A DNA stretch of 57,109 nucleotides from Lentimicrobium sp. GTDB lineage: Bacteria; Bacteroidota; Bacteroidia; Bacteroidales; Lentimicrobiaceae. The notes under the pieces were generated by a model. It was not told the DNA's origin and searched no databases. It worked only from the letters and a program-made list of their open reading frames with translations. The position numbers were made by a program, and so were the translations under genes. This document shows, piece by piece, positions 44,880 through 53,948 of this stretch (position 1 is its first letter; each line of letters begins with the position of its first letter). Location of the stretch: positions 1 to 57,109 of the forward strand of contig JAMLHF010000026.1 of the NCBI GenBank assembly GCA_023957275.1, in the 5' to 3' direction.

Positions 44880-46970
44880 TTACTGGCGTGCTTTAAACTC
44901 TGTCAGGCCGGCCTCAAGAAAGGCCAGGAAGTTTTCCACATCAAGATCGTAGGCCTTCGGAGGAACAAGGGTATTCCCTTTGGTGTCGAGCAACACGTAG
45001 TAAGGCTGGGCGTTAACATTGAACCGGCTGATCTGGAAATCGGCGTATTTCTTGCCGATGGTTTTCTTTACTTTCCCATCGTAAGTTGAGGTTATCCATT
45101 CCGATTCAGGGAGCTGGGTTTTGTCATCCACGTAAAGCGCCACAATAATAAACTCTTCGCGCAGCTTTTTCAGCACCCTGGGATCAGACCAGACCCTGGC
45201 CTCCATTTCGCGGCAGTTAACACATCCGTGTCCGGTAAAATCTATAAAAACGGGCTTATTCTGCTGTGCGGCGCAGGCGAGACCCTGTTCATAATCGAAA
45301 TAGCCCTCGAGGCCGTGGGGCAGGTGCAGCAGCTCGCCGTGTTTAGGCTTATCGCAAAGCCCCGTTGGCTTTTCCGATGCCATTCCTCCTCCGCCTCCGA
45401 ACACCTGTACATTGTCCCTGACAATCTTGTTCAGGTCAAAATCGTGGGTGGACTGCGGCGGAAGATAGCCAGACAAAGCCTGAAGGGGCGCACCAAACAT
45501 TCCCGGAATCATGTAAAGCACAAAGGTAAAAGTGATGATGGCCAGTGAAAGGCGCGGCACGCTGATAAATTTCAGGTCACTGTCGTGAGAGAATTTAAGT
45601 TTGCCCAGCAAATAGAAGCCCATCAGGGTAAAGATTACAATCCAGAAGGCAAGATAAACTTCCCGGTCGAGGATGCCCCAGTGGTAGGTTTGGTCGGCAA
45701 TGCTCAGGAACTTTAGGCCAAGGGCAAGTTCGATAAACCCGAGTACCACTTTCACCGAGTTCAGCCATCCGCCGGATTTGGGCATGTTGTTGAGCCAGCG
45801 AGGGAAGAAGGCGAACAGGGTAAATGGCAACGCAAAGGCCAGGGAGAATCCCAGCATGCCGATGATGGGCTCAAGTACCTGTCCGCTGGCAGATGCTACC
45901 AGGATAGCCCCCACAATGGGACCGGTGCAGGAGAATGAAACCAGCACCAGGGTGAATGCCATAAAGAAAGAACCAACAATTCCGCCCCGGTCGGCCTGCG
46001 AATCCGATTTATTGATCAGCCAGCTGGGAAGGGTAATCTCAAACATCCCCAGGAATGAAGCTGCAAAAAACATAAAGATCAGGAAGAACAGGATATTGGG
46101 CAGCCAGTGGGTACTGAGGAAGTTGGCAAAGTTGGCCCCCAGCGTAATGGCGACCACCGTTCCTATGACGGTGTAGATCAAAATAATGGAAAATCCGTAG
46201 GTCAGTGCCTGAAATTTCGCCTTGACCTTATCCTTTTCTTTCAGGAAGAAAGTCACCGTCATGGGTATCATGGGGAAAACGCAGGGTGTGAGGATGGCGG
46301 CAAGACCGGCAATAAAAGAAAAGAAGAAAAGTGCCCATAAGGATGAATGTTCCTCAAGGCCTCCTGCCTCATCCGGATTAATTTCACCGGTATCCTGCGC
46401 AACAGTATCGGCAACGGCAGAGGCAACAACCGTATCAGCAGGCACTAAGGCAGCAGTATCAACGGCAATTACTGCAGGCGCTTCCGTTTTCTTTCCTGCA
46501 TCAGGATTCCCTTTAACCCTGAATTCAAAATCAACCTCATCCGGCGGCAAACAGCGACTGTCGTCGCAGCACATAAACTCCAGAAAGCCTTTGATCACAA
46601 AATCCTTGTCGGTCAGCACCTCAATTTTCTGTGTAAAGACCGCTTTATCGGCAAAATACTTCACCACCATATCAAAATTCTTGTCGAATTCCTCTTTGGC
46701 TTTCGGTTCTTTCACCTTTCCGATCAGCTTGTATTCCGGTCCCGGCTCAAAAGTGAAGGATGTAGGCACCGGCCCGTCGGGCGGAATGTCCTGTGAATAG
46801 AGGTGCCAGGCAGGCTCAATGGTGGCGGTGAAAATCAGTTGTGCTTCGCTGTTACTGATTTGTTTGGTAGTGAAACTCCATTTAACCGGTTTCAGCACCT
46901 GCGGAAAAGCAGTAACAGAACTGCCCAGGATAATCAGTAAAAGCAGGAGTAATTTCTGGAATTTTTTCAT
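44880..46970 (-). CDS. dsbD: Thiol:disulfide interchange protein DsbD-like (cytochrome c biogenesis membrane protein)
   Basis: The 696-residue protein carries a signal peptide (FQKLLLLLLIILGSSVTAFP). The N-terminal periplasmic domain (~25-170; FMCCDDSRCLPPDEV) is followed by eight or so membrane helices (~210-505; SFIAGLAAILTPCVFPMIPM, FTLVLVSFSCTGPIVGAIL). The C-terminal thioredoxin-like domain (~545-690) has the redox pair in FTGHGCVNCREME (Cys583, Cys586). DsbD passes electrons from cytosolic thioredoxin to periplasmic proteins. It is co-oriented with tilS, 28 bases downstream, and convergent with the ArsM-like gene. Confidence 0.94.
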   Translation of the reverse strand: MKKFQKLLLLLLIILGSSVTAFPQVLKPVKWSFTTKQISNSEAQLIFTATIEPAWHLYSQDIPPDGPVPTSFTFEPGPEYKLIGKVKEPKAKEEFDKNFDMVVKYFADKAVFTQKIEVLTDKDFVIKGFLEFMCCDDSRCLPPDEVDFEFRVKGNPDAGKKTEAPAVIAVDTAALVPADTVVASAVADTVAQDTGEINPDEAGGLEEHSSLWALFFFSFIAGLAAILTPCVFPMIPMTVTFFLKEKDKVKAKFQALTYGFSIILIYTVIGTVVAITLGANFANFLSTHWLPNILFFLIFMFFAASFLGMFEITLPSWLINKSDSQADRGGIVGSFFMAFTLVLVSFSCTGPIVGAILVASASGQVLEPIIGMLGFSLAFALPFTLFAFFPRWLNNMPKSGGWLNSVKVVLGFIELALGLKFLSIADQTYHWGILDREVYLAFWIVIFTLMGFYLLGKLKFSHDSDLKFISVPRLSLAIITFTFVLYMIPGMFGAPLQALSGYLPPQSTHDFDLNKIVRDNVQVFGGGGGMASEKPTGLCDKPKHGELLHLPHGLEGYFDYEQGLACAAQQNKPVFIDFTGHGCVNCREMEARVWSDPRVLKKLREEFIIVALYVDDKTQLPESEWITSTYDGKVKKTIGKKYADFQISRFNVNAQPYYVLLDTKGNTLVPPKAYDLDVENFLAFLEAGLTEFKARQ

Positions 46971-46998
46971 CGGAAGTTAATTGGTTTAAAGCTGGAAA

Positions 46999-48333
46999 TT
47001 AATCAAGTAGCTCAATGCGCAGCACTTGCTCTGTACCCGGGTCAATCCTGAACCTGTTGCCAATACGGTGCCCGATGAGCCAGGCAATTTCATTACCGGA
47101 GATCAGCAGCCAGGCATTTTCCTTCTCAACAATGGAGAATTTATTATCGATAAAGTAATCGCTGAGCTTTTTGTTATTTGTCATTCCATAAGGAACAAAC
47201 GTATCGCCTTCTTTCCATTTGCGCAACCGCAACGGCCATCTGATCTTTCCTGCATCAAGCATCGCAACGGCAGCGCTTTTGGTGATCATGAGATTTTCAT
47301 CATTCTGTATAACCGAAAACCTCAGCTGGACAGGCTTTTTAATCTCAGAGGTCCCTTCTTCGATCAGCAGTTCTCCTGCGGGCTGGCTGCCTGCAGGCCC
47401 CGATTCGGTGAGGATCAGCAGTTCCCTGTCCTTCACCAACCTGTGGGTTTGCGAAAAATACTGCTTTCCCGGAATATCCTGCAACCCCCTGACAATTTCA
47501 TCGGTTACACTCCGGTTGAAACCGTATGGTTGCAGCAACTCAAACAGATAAACCTCAACAGGGGCGAGTTTCAACAACTCGCCGATTCTGAAGGCAATGC
47601 CATCTGCATTCACAACCATTACCGTTTCGCGCACAGCCGACAGGTAATTATCGAGTAAATGTTCCGTTTCGCGCATGCGGTCGATGGTGAATGTTATGGT
47701 TTTCCTGAATTCGGGGTTGATCTCTCCGAGTAATGGCATCAGATCGTGCCTGATTTTATTCCTGAGATACTTGGAAGACCGGTTGGAGCTGTCTTCACGG
47801 AAGCCAATGGCTTCGTCACCGGCAAATTCTTCAATCTGCCTCCGGAAGGCAAACATCATCGGGTGCACAATACCCCGCCGGTTCGCAAGGATGCCATGCA
47901 GACCACTGATACCTGTTCCGCGAAGGATATTGATAAAAAACGTTTCAATCTGATCGTCAAGGTGATGAGCAGTAGCAACGGTCTTAAACCCCTCTGTGGC
48001 CAGCAATTCATCAAACCACTCATAACGAAGGGTACGGGCGGCCATCTGAACGGAGATTTTGTTGAACCCTGCATATTCCCTTGTTTTGAAATGCTTCACG
48101 AAAAGCTTCACACCGTAGCTTTCGGCAATGGAAGCTACAAAACGCTCATCCAGGTTCGACTCAGCCCCCCTCAGACCAAAATTGCAATGTGCTATGGCAA
48201 AATTATATCCGGCCCTGTGAAACAATTCGGCCATAACCATGGAATCAACCCCGCCGCTTACCGCAAGTAAAACAGGATCGCCGGGCTCAAACAGGCGGAA
48301 ATCCGCAATGTGTTGTCTGAACTGCTCTATCAT
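46999..48333 (-). CDS. tilS: tRNA(Ile)-lysidine synthetase
   Basis: TilS adds lysine to the wobble cytidine of tRNA-Ile(CAU) so that it reads AUA. The 444-residue protein has the N-type ATP pyrophosphatase P-loop VSGGVDSMVM (about 25-34), FAIAHCNFGLRGAESNLDE, TVATAHHLDDQIETFFINIL and RSSKYLRNKIRHDLMPLL, with a C-terminal tRNA-binding domain (RKWKEGDTFVPYGM). The length is normal. It is the first gene of tilS-dsbD. Confidence 0.97.
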   Translation of the reverse strand: MIEQFRQHIADFRLFEPGDPVLLAVSGGVDSMVMAELFHRAGYNFAIAHCNFGLRGAESNLDERFVASIAESYGVKLFVKHFKTREYAGFNKISVQMAARTLRYEWFDELLATEGFKTVATAHHLDDQIETFFINILRGTGISGLHGILANRRGIVHPMMFAFRRQIEEFAGDEAIGFREDSSNRSSKYLRNKIRHDLMPLLGEINPEFRKTITFTIDRMRETEHLLDNYLSAVRETVMVVNADGIAFRIGELLKLAPVEVYLFELLQPYGFNRSVTDEIVRGLQDIPGKQYFSQTHRLVKDRELLILTESGPAGSQPAGELLIEEGTSEIKKPVQLRFSVIQNDENLMITKSAAVAMLDAGKIRWPLRLRKWKEGDTFVPYGMTNNKKLSDYFIDNKFSIVEKENAWLLISGNEIAWLIGHRIGNRFRIDPGTEQVLRIELLD

Positions 48334-48337
48334 GATG

Positions 48338-48345
48338 CAAAATTA
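48338..48345 (-). promoter_or_regulatory. Possible -7 element abutting the tilS start
   Basis: The minus strand reads TAATTTTG, an exact TAnnTTTG match, only four bases before the tilS ATG. If used, the message would be leaderless. No -33 is seen at the right distance. The remaining gap up to 48651 is AT-rich with no recognised gene or RNA. Confidence 0.3.
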
Positions 48346-48651
48346 TAAAAAGTGGAGGATTTTAAAAATTTTGCAATAGTAAACAATCAAACAGTTTAAC
48401 ATATTTTAATACTTAAGTCCGACAATTAAACCGGGAATACAACTGTTTCATTTTCAAACCTGACCCGCATGGCCTGCCGGAAGTGAATATTTCTTGACTT
48501 ATCCCGATCATGAACAGATCAACCATAGCAACCAACTCCCCCATGGTTAGGGTTGCCGGATGCTGATACCCGCGAAATACTGAAATCAGAAAAATTAAAA
48601 TTTCAGGTATGATTTTTTAAACGGATAAGAATAATTTCGATAACTATGATG

Positions 48652-48659
48652 TATCTTTG
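48652..48659 (+). promoter_or_regulatory. -7 promoter element for the secreted esterase
   Basis: TATCTTTG matches TAnnTTTG. Transcription would begin near 48665, which favours the ATG at 48684 over the in-frame ATG at 48666 as the start. No clear -33 is seen. Confidence 0.45.
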
Positions 48660-48683
48660 GGATAAATGATAAATTCCTTCCAC

Positions 48684-50006
48684 ATGAAAAAGCAAACCAT
48701 AATCCTCGCAGTGCTGATTTTTGTGTTCTTTTTTCCCATTTTTTTAAAAGCACAGTTCATCAAGGTTGACACTGAATTTTACAGCAATGCCCTGAAAGAA
48801 ACCCGTAAAGTCAGCATCTATCTGCCTCATGATTACTTTCAGGAACAGGAGACCCATTACCCGGTCGTTTATTTCCTGCACGGTTGGGGAGGAAACCAGA
48901 ACGCGCTGGATGATCATCAGATGCTGATGAGTCAGCTGCTGCTAACCGGCCAGATACAACCCATGATCATTGTATGTGCCGACAACGGCTGCCAGCCTTT
49001 CGGCACAGGGGTATATGTAAACTCCGTTATTACCGGCAATTTTGAGGATTTTACCATCGAGGATTTAATTCCCTGGATTGAAGAAAATTACAGGGTTATA
49101 CCGCAGAAGGAAGCGAGGGGGGTGTTCGGACAGTCGCTTGGCGGTTACGGCGCCTTCAGATTCGGCATCCTGCACAAGGATATGTTCAGAGCCATTTCAT
49201 CCCATGCCGCACAGGTAAATTACGACCTGTGGATGCCGGCCGTAAGACAAATGCTGATGTTCGAAAACAGCGGCCCGCCTTATTTCTTTGATTTTTACGG
49301 ATTTTCAAATGATGTGCCTTACGGGCCAAATGGCTTTTTCACCCGGAGTCTGTTTCTGGCTTCCAGTGGTTACTCCCCCGATCCCAACTCAAATCAAACC
49401 TATATCAATCCTCAAATCATTCAGTTCCCGTTTAATCAATATTGCCAGTTGCTTGACTCTGTCTATGACAAATGGGAAGCTTTCAATATTCCCACCATGC
49501 TTTCAGGGCTGAGTCCGGCTGACAGCGTCAGCATCCTTTACGGCTGTGGGTTATATGATGAAACGATGGCCTATTACCCGAACTTTGCACTACAGGATAC
49601 CCTGGATCACCTCAACCTCTCCTATGAATTTTTCTGGCATAAGGCCGGACACGTGATGCCGGATCCATACTTTGTCAGGTCGCTGGTTTTTATGGATTCC
49701 CTCCTGCTTGACTACAGTATTTACACGGAAAGTGACACTCCCGCCCGCGACATGCTCCGGATCGAAGCAATGCCGAATCCGTTTGCGGATTACCTCGATG
49801 TTCGTTTTGAGGCGGCCAACGCTCCCGAAGCCTTTATTGAAATCCTTGATCTCAAGGGCGTGGTCGTTCAGCAAATGCGTCAACAATTAAAGGAGACGGG
49901 CATTCATCATATCAGGATAAACACAAATGCCATGAGCCCCGGCGTTTACTTTATACGAGTCAGCAGCGGCAGGTACACCGGTGTAAAAAAAGCTGTCAGA
50001 TTATAG
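48684..50006 (+). CDS. Secreted PF00756-type esterase with T9SS type A sorting domain
   Basis: From the ATG at 48684 the protein is 440 residues, with the signal peptide KKQTIILAVLIFVFFFPIFL cleaved near KAQ. The esterase (PF00756/esterase D) domain shows YPVVYFLHGWGGNQNALDDH and the nucleophile elbow VFGQSLGGYGAF (Ser151), with a late histidine in FFWHKAGHVMPD. The last ~80 residues (MPNPFADYLDVRFEAAN to SSGRYTGVKKAVRL) are a type A T9SS sorting domain. Such enzymes include feruloyl and acetyl esterases, but the substrate is not evident. The longer start at 48666 is disfavoured by the promoter position. Confidence 0.88.
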   Translation: MKKQTIILAVLIFVFFFPIFLKAQFIKVDTEFYSNALKETRKVSIYLPHDYFQEQETHYPVVYFLHGWGGNQNALDDHQMLMSQLLLTGQIQPMIIVCADNGCQPFGTGVYVNSVITGNFEDFTIEDLIPWIEENYRVIPQKEARGVFGQSLGGYGAFRFGILHKDMFRAISSHAAQVNYDLWMPAVRQMLMFENSGPPYFFDFYGFSNDVPYGPNGFFTRSLFLASSGYSPDPNSNQTYINPQIIQFPFNQYCQLLDSVYDKWEAFNIPTMLSGLSPADSVSILYGCGLYDETMAYYPNFALQDTLDHLNLSYEFFWHKAGHVMPDPYFVRSLVFMDSLLLDYSIYTESDTPARDMLRIEAMPNPFADYLDVRFEAANAPEAFIEILDLKGVVVQQMRQQLKETGIHHIRINTNAMSPGVYFIRVSSGRYTGVKKAVRL

Positions 50007-50054
50007 ACCGGATTCCAAACAGAAAAAGTGAATCCGCAGGATCAAAAATTGTCA

Positions 50055-51968
50055 TCAGGATTCTGTCCTGTACCAGTTTTTAAGGTTCGACCTGTTTATC
50101 TCATTCAGATGATTTTTGCCCTCCGGCGTGTAGAGAAAATCGATGAGTGTGGCATATTTTTCGTTGATCCTCCCCCTCACCATCTTGAATGTGGAATTGA
50201 TCATCAGGTTCTTTTCCGTAAAGGCTTCAGGTAAAACGGCAAAACAGGCGGGCAGCCATCTTTCGGGAAACATACCGGCAAGCCTGCCATGCTTGAAGTA
50301 AGCGCCTACCTCGTGCTTCAGTAATTTCAGGGCATAATCTATCCCCTCATCCGATCCGGGCTCCAGTCCATGCTTTACCACCAGCCTGTTGATCTCCTGA
50401 ATATTGGGCACAATCAATCCGATAGTGTAAGCATTCTGATTGTTATGAAGCATACTCTGATCTATCAGTTTTGAATTGTCGACCAGCGCCTCCTCAATGC
50501 CTTCGGGACTGTATTTCTCACCATCGCTGCCGATAAGCAGGCTCTTGGACCTCCCCATAACCACCAGGTAATCATCTTCATCCATGTATCCAAGGTCGCC
50601 CGTAAACAACCATCCATCCCTGACCGTTTCAGCGGTTGCCTCAGGATTCTTCCAATAGCCTTTCATGACGTTGCCTCCCCTGATCACAATTTCACCGGGC
50701 TGGCCTTTGGGCAACTCATTACCTTCGGTATCGCAGATTTTCAGTTCCAGCGGCCTGACAACTTTTCCTGAAGTTCCTATCTTCAGGTTAAGCAAGGAGT
50801 TGGAAGAAATAACCGGCGATGCTTCCGAGAGGCCGTAACCCTGACAAACAGGAATACCAATGGCCAGAAAGAATCGCTGCAATTCAGCATCCAGCAATGC
50901 GCCTCCTCCGATAAAAAACTTCAGCTTACCCCCGAATCCTTCGCGTACCTTGCTGAAAATGATTTTATCAAACAGGTTTACGAGGGGTTTGAGGAGAAAC
51001 CTCCAGCCTTTACCGCGGTTTATCCCGATGCCGTTGTAAGCGTAAGCTATACGCAATCCGGCATTAAACAATGTCCGGGCAACTTTTCCTTTAGCGGCAA
51101 TCCCCGCTTCGATACTTTTTCTGAAATTCTTTGATATGGCCGGAACACTCATCAGAAGATCGGGCTTGATTTCTTTGATGTTCAGCGGAATATTCTTGAG
51201 CGTTTCGTTTGCGGTCTTGCCAACCTGCAGCGAAGCAACCCCGGCCCCTTTGGCAATAAAGCAATAGAGGCAGGCGGTGTGGGCGAAGCAGTGATCCCAG
51301 GGCAGAAAAGCCAGGGTTTTATAAGTATCAGGAATATGCATCAGTGAAAGGGATTGCATCACATTGCTCACATAATTTGAGTGGGTGAGCATGATGCCTT
51401 TGGGATCAGATGTGGTACCCGAAGTATAGGTAATATTGGCCAGGGTTTCCGGGGTTACCGTCCGCATGGCTTCAGCAAATTCATCGGCGTGGGTCTTAAG
51501 ATATCCCTCCCCCAGCCGGTAAACATCGTCAAAAAAGATATCCTTCGTATTGCCGGAGGACCCGGGATCCATCATTATGACCTGATCCAGATCCGGAAGG
51601 TTTTCACGGATCGCATTTATTTTAGGCAATTGCCCGGCTGAAACAATAATTTTTCGCGTCCCGCTGTGTTTAAGCCTGAATTCAACTTCTGAAGAAGATA
51701 ACTTGATAGATAGCGGAACACTGCAACAACCAACATACAACAAACCAAGTTCCCCGATGATCCATGAATTCCTTCCTTCGGCCAGGATGGCAATACGATC
51801 GCCCGGCACCGCTCCCAGACTCAGCAATCCGGCGGCAAAAGTGTAAATCTTGTCACGCACCTGGCTGTAGGTAGCTTTGGTCCAGATGGCACCCTGCTTC
51901 TCATAAAGATAGGTGTTCTCAGGGAACCGCGAAACAGCAGATTCAAACAGATCAATCAGTGTATGCAT
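50055..51968 (-). CDS. Long-chain acyl-CoA synthetase (AMP-forming)
   Basis: From the ATG at 51966-51968 (MHTLIDLFESAVSRFP) the protein is 637 residues; an upstream in-frame extension to 52013 lacks similarity to the family start. ANL-family motifs are the phosphate loop ITYTSGTTSDPKGIMLTH, GYGLSEASPVISSN, WLFTGDLGYMDEDDYLVVMG and RSKSLLIGSDGEKYSPEGIE. It ligates a fatty acid to CoA through an acyl-AMP intermediate, for lipid recycling or degradation. It is convergent with the secreted esterase. The chain-length preference is unknown. Confidence 0.94.
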   Translation of the reverse strand: MHTLIDLFESAVSRFPENTYLYEKQGAIWTKATYSQVRDKIYTFAAGLLSLGAVPGDRIAILAEGRNSWIIGELGLLYVGCCSVPLSIKLSSSEVEFRLKHSGTRKIIVSAGQLPKINAIRENLPDLDQVIMMDPGSSGNTKDIFFDDVYRLGEGYLKTHADEFAEAMRTVTPETLANITYTSGTTSDPKGIMLTHSNYVSNVMQSLSLMHIPDTYKTLAFLPWDHCFAHTACLYCFIAKGAGVASLQVGKTANETLKNIPLNIKEIKPDLLMSVPAISKNFRKSIEAGIAAKGKVARTLFNAGLRIAYAYNGIGINRGKGWRFLLKPLVNLFDKIIFSKVREGFGGKLKFFIGGGALLDAELQRFFLAIGIPVCQGYGLSEASPVISSNSLLNLKIGTSGKVVRPLELKICDTEGNELPKGQPGEIVIRGGNVMKGYWKNPEATAETVRDGWLFTGDLGYMDEDDYLVVMGRSKSLLIGSDGEKYSPEGIEEALVDNSKLIDQSMLHNNQNAYTIGLIVPNIQEINRLVVKHGLEPGSDEGIDYALKLLKHEVGAYFKHGRLAGMFPERWLPACFAVLPEAFTEKNLMINSTFKMVRGRINEKYATLIDFLYTPEGKNHLNEINRSNLKNWYRTES

Positions 51969-52173
51969 GGTTAATAATTTTAGGCGTCGAAAATTAACAA
52001 ATAAAACATTCAATCAGAAAAATATTTGCCAATGGCCATGATTCAATCCCGGTATATATAAAAGTATGGCAGGTTTAACCAATTACCATTCAGCCTGGAA
52101 TAATTTACTGGTTCTTCCGGAATACAGCCTGTTTTTTATCTCACCAAAAGAACCACAGATAAATCGATCTTTA

Positions 52174-52181
52174 TAAATTTG
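52174..52181 (+). promoter_or_regulatory. Possible -7 promoter element for the small lipoprotein
   Basis: TAAATTTG matches TAnnTTTG 76 bases before the ATG at 52258. No -33 match is visible. Confidence 0.4.
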
Positions 52182-52257
52182 CAGTACAAAGATAAAATAC
52201 GGCATATTATTTGAATTACACTCATCATTTACCGGGTTAACCAGCAAACAAACCTTT

Positions 52258-52689
52258 ATGAAATCAGAAAAGATCAGAATCTGGGCTTTATTCTTTTTTG
52301 TAGCGATGGCTTTTTCATCCTGTGTGATTGATGAAGACCCTGACCCGGACGATGGTGATGTCAGGGATAAATTTACCGGTTCCTGGAGATTTACGGAAAC
52401 AGAAGGGTTCAAAAGCGATCTCGGCATCAGCTACACGGTAACCATAACTTACGATCCCGGAAATTCATCACAGGTTTTGCTGAGAAATTTTGCCAATGCG
52501 GGGGGTAATTATTCAGCTTATGGGATTGTTACCACCAACCGTATCACGGTACCGGCCCAGGAGCTGGCGCCCGGTTTTCTGGTCAGCGGATCCGGATCAT
52601 TATCGGGACTGGACCTCATGGATTGGGACTATACCATTGCCGCGGGAGGCGATCAGAATTACTATACCGCCTCGGCCTCCAGGCAGTAA
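52258..52689 (+). CDS. Small lipoprotein of unknown function
   Basis: The 143-residue protein has a lipoprotein signal (ALFFFVAMAFSSC, lipidated Cys near residue 22) followed by an acidic linker (VIDEDPDPDDGDVRD). A single beta-rich domain follows (FTGSWRFTETEGFKSDLGIS, then VTITYDPGNSSQVLL, and VSGSGSLSGLDLMDWDYTIA). The pattern resembles small Bacteroidota lipoproteins with a lipocalin-like or calycin barrel fold, but I do not recognise the family. It stands alone on the plus strand between two minus-strand genes. Confidence 0.72.
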   Translation: MKSEKIRIWALFFFVAMAFSSCVIDEDPDPDDGDVRDKFTGSWRFTETEGFKSDLGISYTVTITYDPGNSSQVLLRNFANAGGNYSAYGIVTTNRITVPAQELAPGFLVSGSGSLSGLDLMDWDYTIAAGGDQNYYTASASRQ

Positions 52690-52764
52690 ACAAAAGAAAG
52701 CGGCACCCATAGCCGCCTGCTTGGAATATTCCTGAAAGTCAAGGAGAAAATCAGGACAAACCGT

Positions 52765-53187
52765 TTACCTGACCTGTATTTTGCTTTTCTGCAGTGTATC
52801 CATACCGGGTACAGGCAGGTTATTAATACTGTCCTTTGCGCGCGTCAACAGGAGAATTACCTCATCAAGCATCTTTTCGAAGCCGGCCAGATCCTCCTGA
52901 TAATAAGCGAGATTTGCCTTAAACTGAGCGGGCTTTACCTGATGCCAGGCATAAAGCGAATCAAATGTCATTGCAGAAAGCTTGTTCAGGCTGTCGCGCG
53001 ATATTTTCCCCTGCTTGTAACGAAGCACCGCTTCGGCAAGTTCAACATCCGCCATCAGTAAAATCATCTCCTGCCTGGGGATCAGCACTTCATCACCCTC
53101 AATTTTTGCTTTTCCGCGGCAGGCATTCAGGGCAAAAAATGACACAAACACCAACAACCCGGCACCGGCTATCCACTTTATTTTCAC
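52765..53187 (-). CDS. DUF4296-family lipoprotein
   Basis: The 140-residue protein begins at a GTG whose last two bases overlap the TGA of ompH, so it is translationally coupled. A lipoprotein signal (AGLLVFVSFFALNAC, Cys near residue 23) is followed by the helical DUF4296 domain (IPRQEMILLMADVELAEAVL, YAWHQVKPAQFKANLAYYQE). DUF4296 proteins are found in Bacteroidota; their function is unknown. Pairing with an OmpH-like chaperone suggests an envelope role, by inference only. Confidence 0.85.
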   Translation of the reverse strand: MKIKWIAGAGLLVFVSFFALNACRGKAKIEGDEVLIPRQEMILLMADVELAEAVLRYKQGKISRDSLNKLSAMTFDSLYAWHQVKPAQFKANLAYYQEDLAGFEKMLDEVILLLTRAKDSINNLPVPGMDTLQKSKIQVR

Positions 53188-53849
53188 TTCTCTGAAGTAT
53201 TTCCCGTGTATTCGGTATTCAACTGCCTGAGCACTTCTTCAGTGATGTCGAGCGAATCGTTGGCCGTAAGGATATTACCCCCGCGTGCGTGTGAGAAGAT
53301 GTAATCAAAATTCATTCTGCGGTTGTACCTTTCCAGGAAATTGTTCAGGCTGTCGATCAGCACGAGGTTCAGTTCATATTCCTGACGGGATAATTCGGCT
53401 GAATATTGTTCGCGCAATTCATATAGTTTCTGCTGTTCTGCCATCAACTGGGCATAAATCTCCTGCGCCGAAGCTTCGGAAATTGTTTGTTTACTCACCT
53501 GCTCCTGAAAATAAGCCGCATCCTTTTCGAATGAACTCTGCTTCCTTTTCAGTTCATTTTCGAGGGCCGCCGTCTTTGTTTCAAGCGTATTCCGCATCGA
53601 TTTGACCAGATCATAGTGTGCCATAATGCTGTCGCTGTTGACATAGGCAACCGTAACACCGCCCTGTGCCGACTTCTGAACCAGCGCCTGGTTTCCCGGT
53701 TCGCCCTTGCGGGGACCGAGAATAATAAAGTACAATACAATCAGCCCGGCAAGCATAACCAGATTAACAACCGTAAGCGCAATATTCAGCTTACTTTTGG
53801 GCGCCGATTCCCTGATTTCAGGCAATTGATCCATTGTTTCCTCCTGCAT
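53184..53849 (-). CDS. OmpH/Skp-family periplasmic chaperone, membrane anchored
   Basis: From the ATG at 53847-53849 (MQEETMDQLPE) the protein is 221 residues. An N-terminal cytosolic stretch and one membrane segment (IALTVVNLVMLAGLIVLYFII, about 25-45) are followed by the OmpH/Skp domain: AYVNSDSIMAHYDLVKSM and a long coiled coil (about 85-165). Skp-type proteins hold unfolded outer-membrane proteins. The usual family has a cleavable signal; here the segment looks like an uncleaved anchor. An in-frame Met at 53879 is rejected because it lies in the promoter. It overlaps the following DUF4296 gene. Confidence 0.87.
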   Translation of the reverse strand: MQEETMDQLPEIRESAPKSKLNIALTVVNLVMLAGLIVLYFIILGPRKGEPGNQALVQKSAQGGVTVAYVNSDSIMAHYDLVKSMRNTLETKTAALENELKRKQSSFEKDAAYFQEQVSKQTISEASAQEIYAQLMAEQQKLYELREQYSAELSRQEYELNLVLIDSLNNFLERYNRRMNFDYIFSHARGGNILTANDSLDITEEVLRQLNTEYTGNTSEK

Positions 53850-53876
53850 AAAAAATTGAATTTGAAATTTGAGCTG

Positions 53877-53884
53877 CAAATTTA
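53877..53884 (-). promoter_or_regulatory. -7 promoter element for ompH-DUF4296
   Basis: The minus strand reads TAAATTTG, an exact TAnnTTTG match, 27 bases before the chosen ATG. It lies three bases beyond the T-tract of the recQ terminator, so the two transcripts meet almost exactly. No -33 is visible. Confidence 0.45.
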
Positions 53885-53887
53885 GCG

Positions 53888-53925
53888 AAAAAACAAGGCA
53901 GCCGTTTAATAATTAGGCTGCCTTG
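53888..53925 (-). terminator. Rho-independent terminator of recQ
   Basis: On the minus strand CAAGGCAGCC pairs perfectly with GGCTGCCTTG (ten pairs, twelve-base loop), followed by six T residues. It lies 23 bases after the recQ stop. Confidence 0.9.
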
Positions 53926-53948
53926 TATGAATCTGATATCGCTGAAGT

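Noticed and set aside
44592-45089. Plus-strand frame of 165 codons through the hairpin repeats
   Set aside because: Its RGRPRPC and ADVLVRAC segments come directly from the repeats, and it overlaps the 3' ends of two well-supported genes.
50011-50037. Hairpin CGGATTC/GAATCCG between the esterase and acyl-CoA synthetase genes
   Set aside because: The loop is long and no T-tract follows on either strand, so it is not called a terminator.
52083-52427. Minus-strand frame of 114 codons overlapping the small lipoprotein
   Set aside because: The plus strand has a clear lipobox protein and a promoter match; the minus frame has neither.
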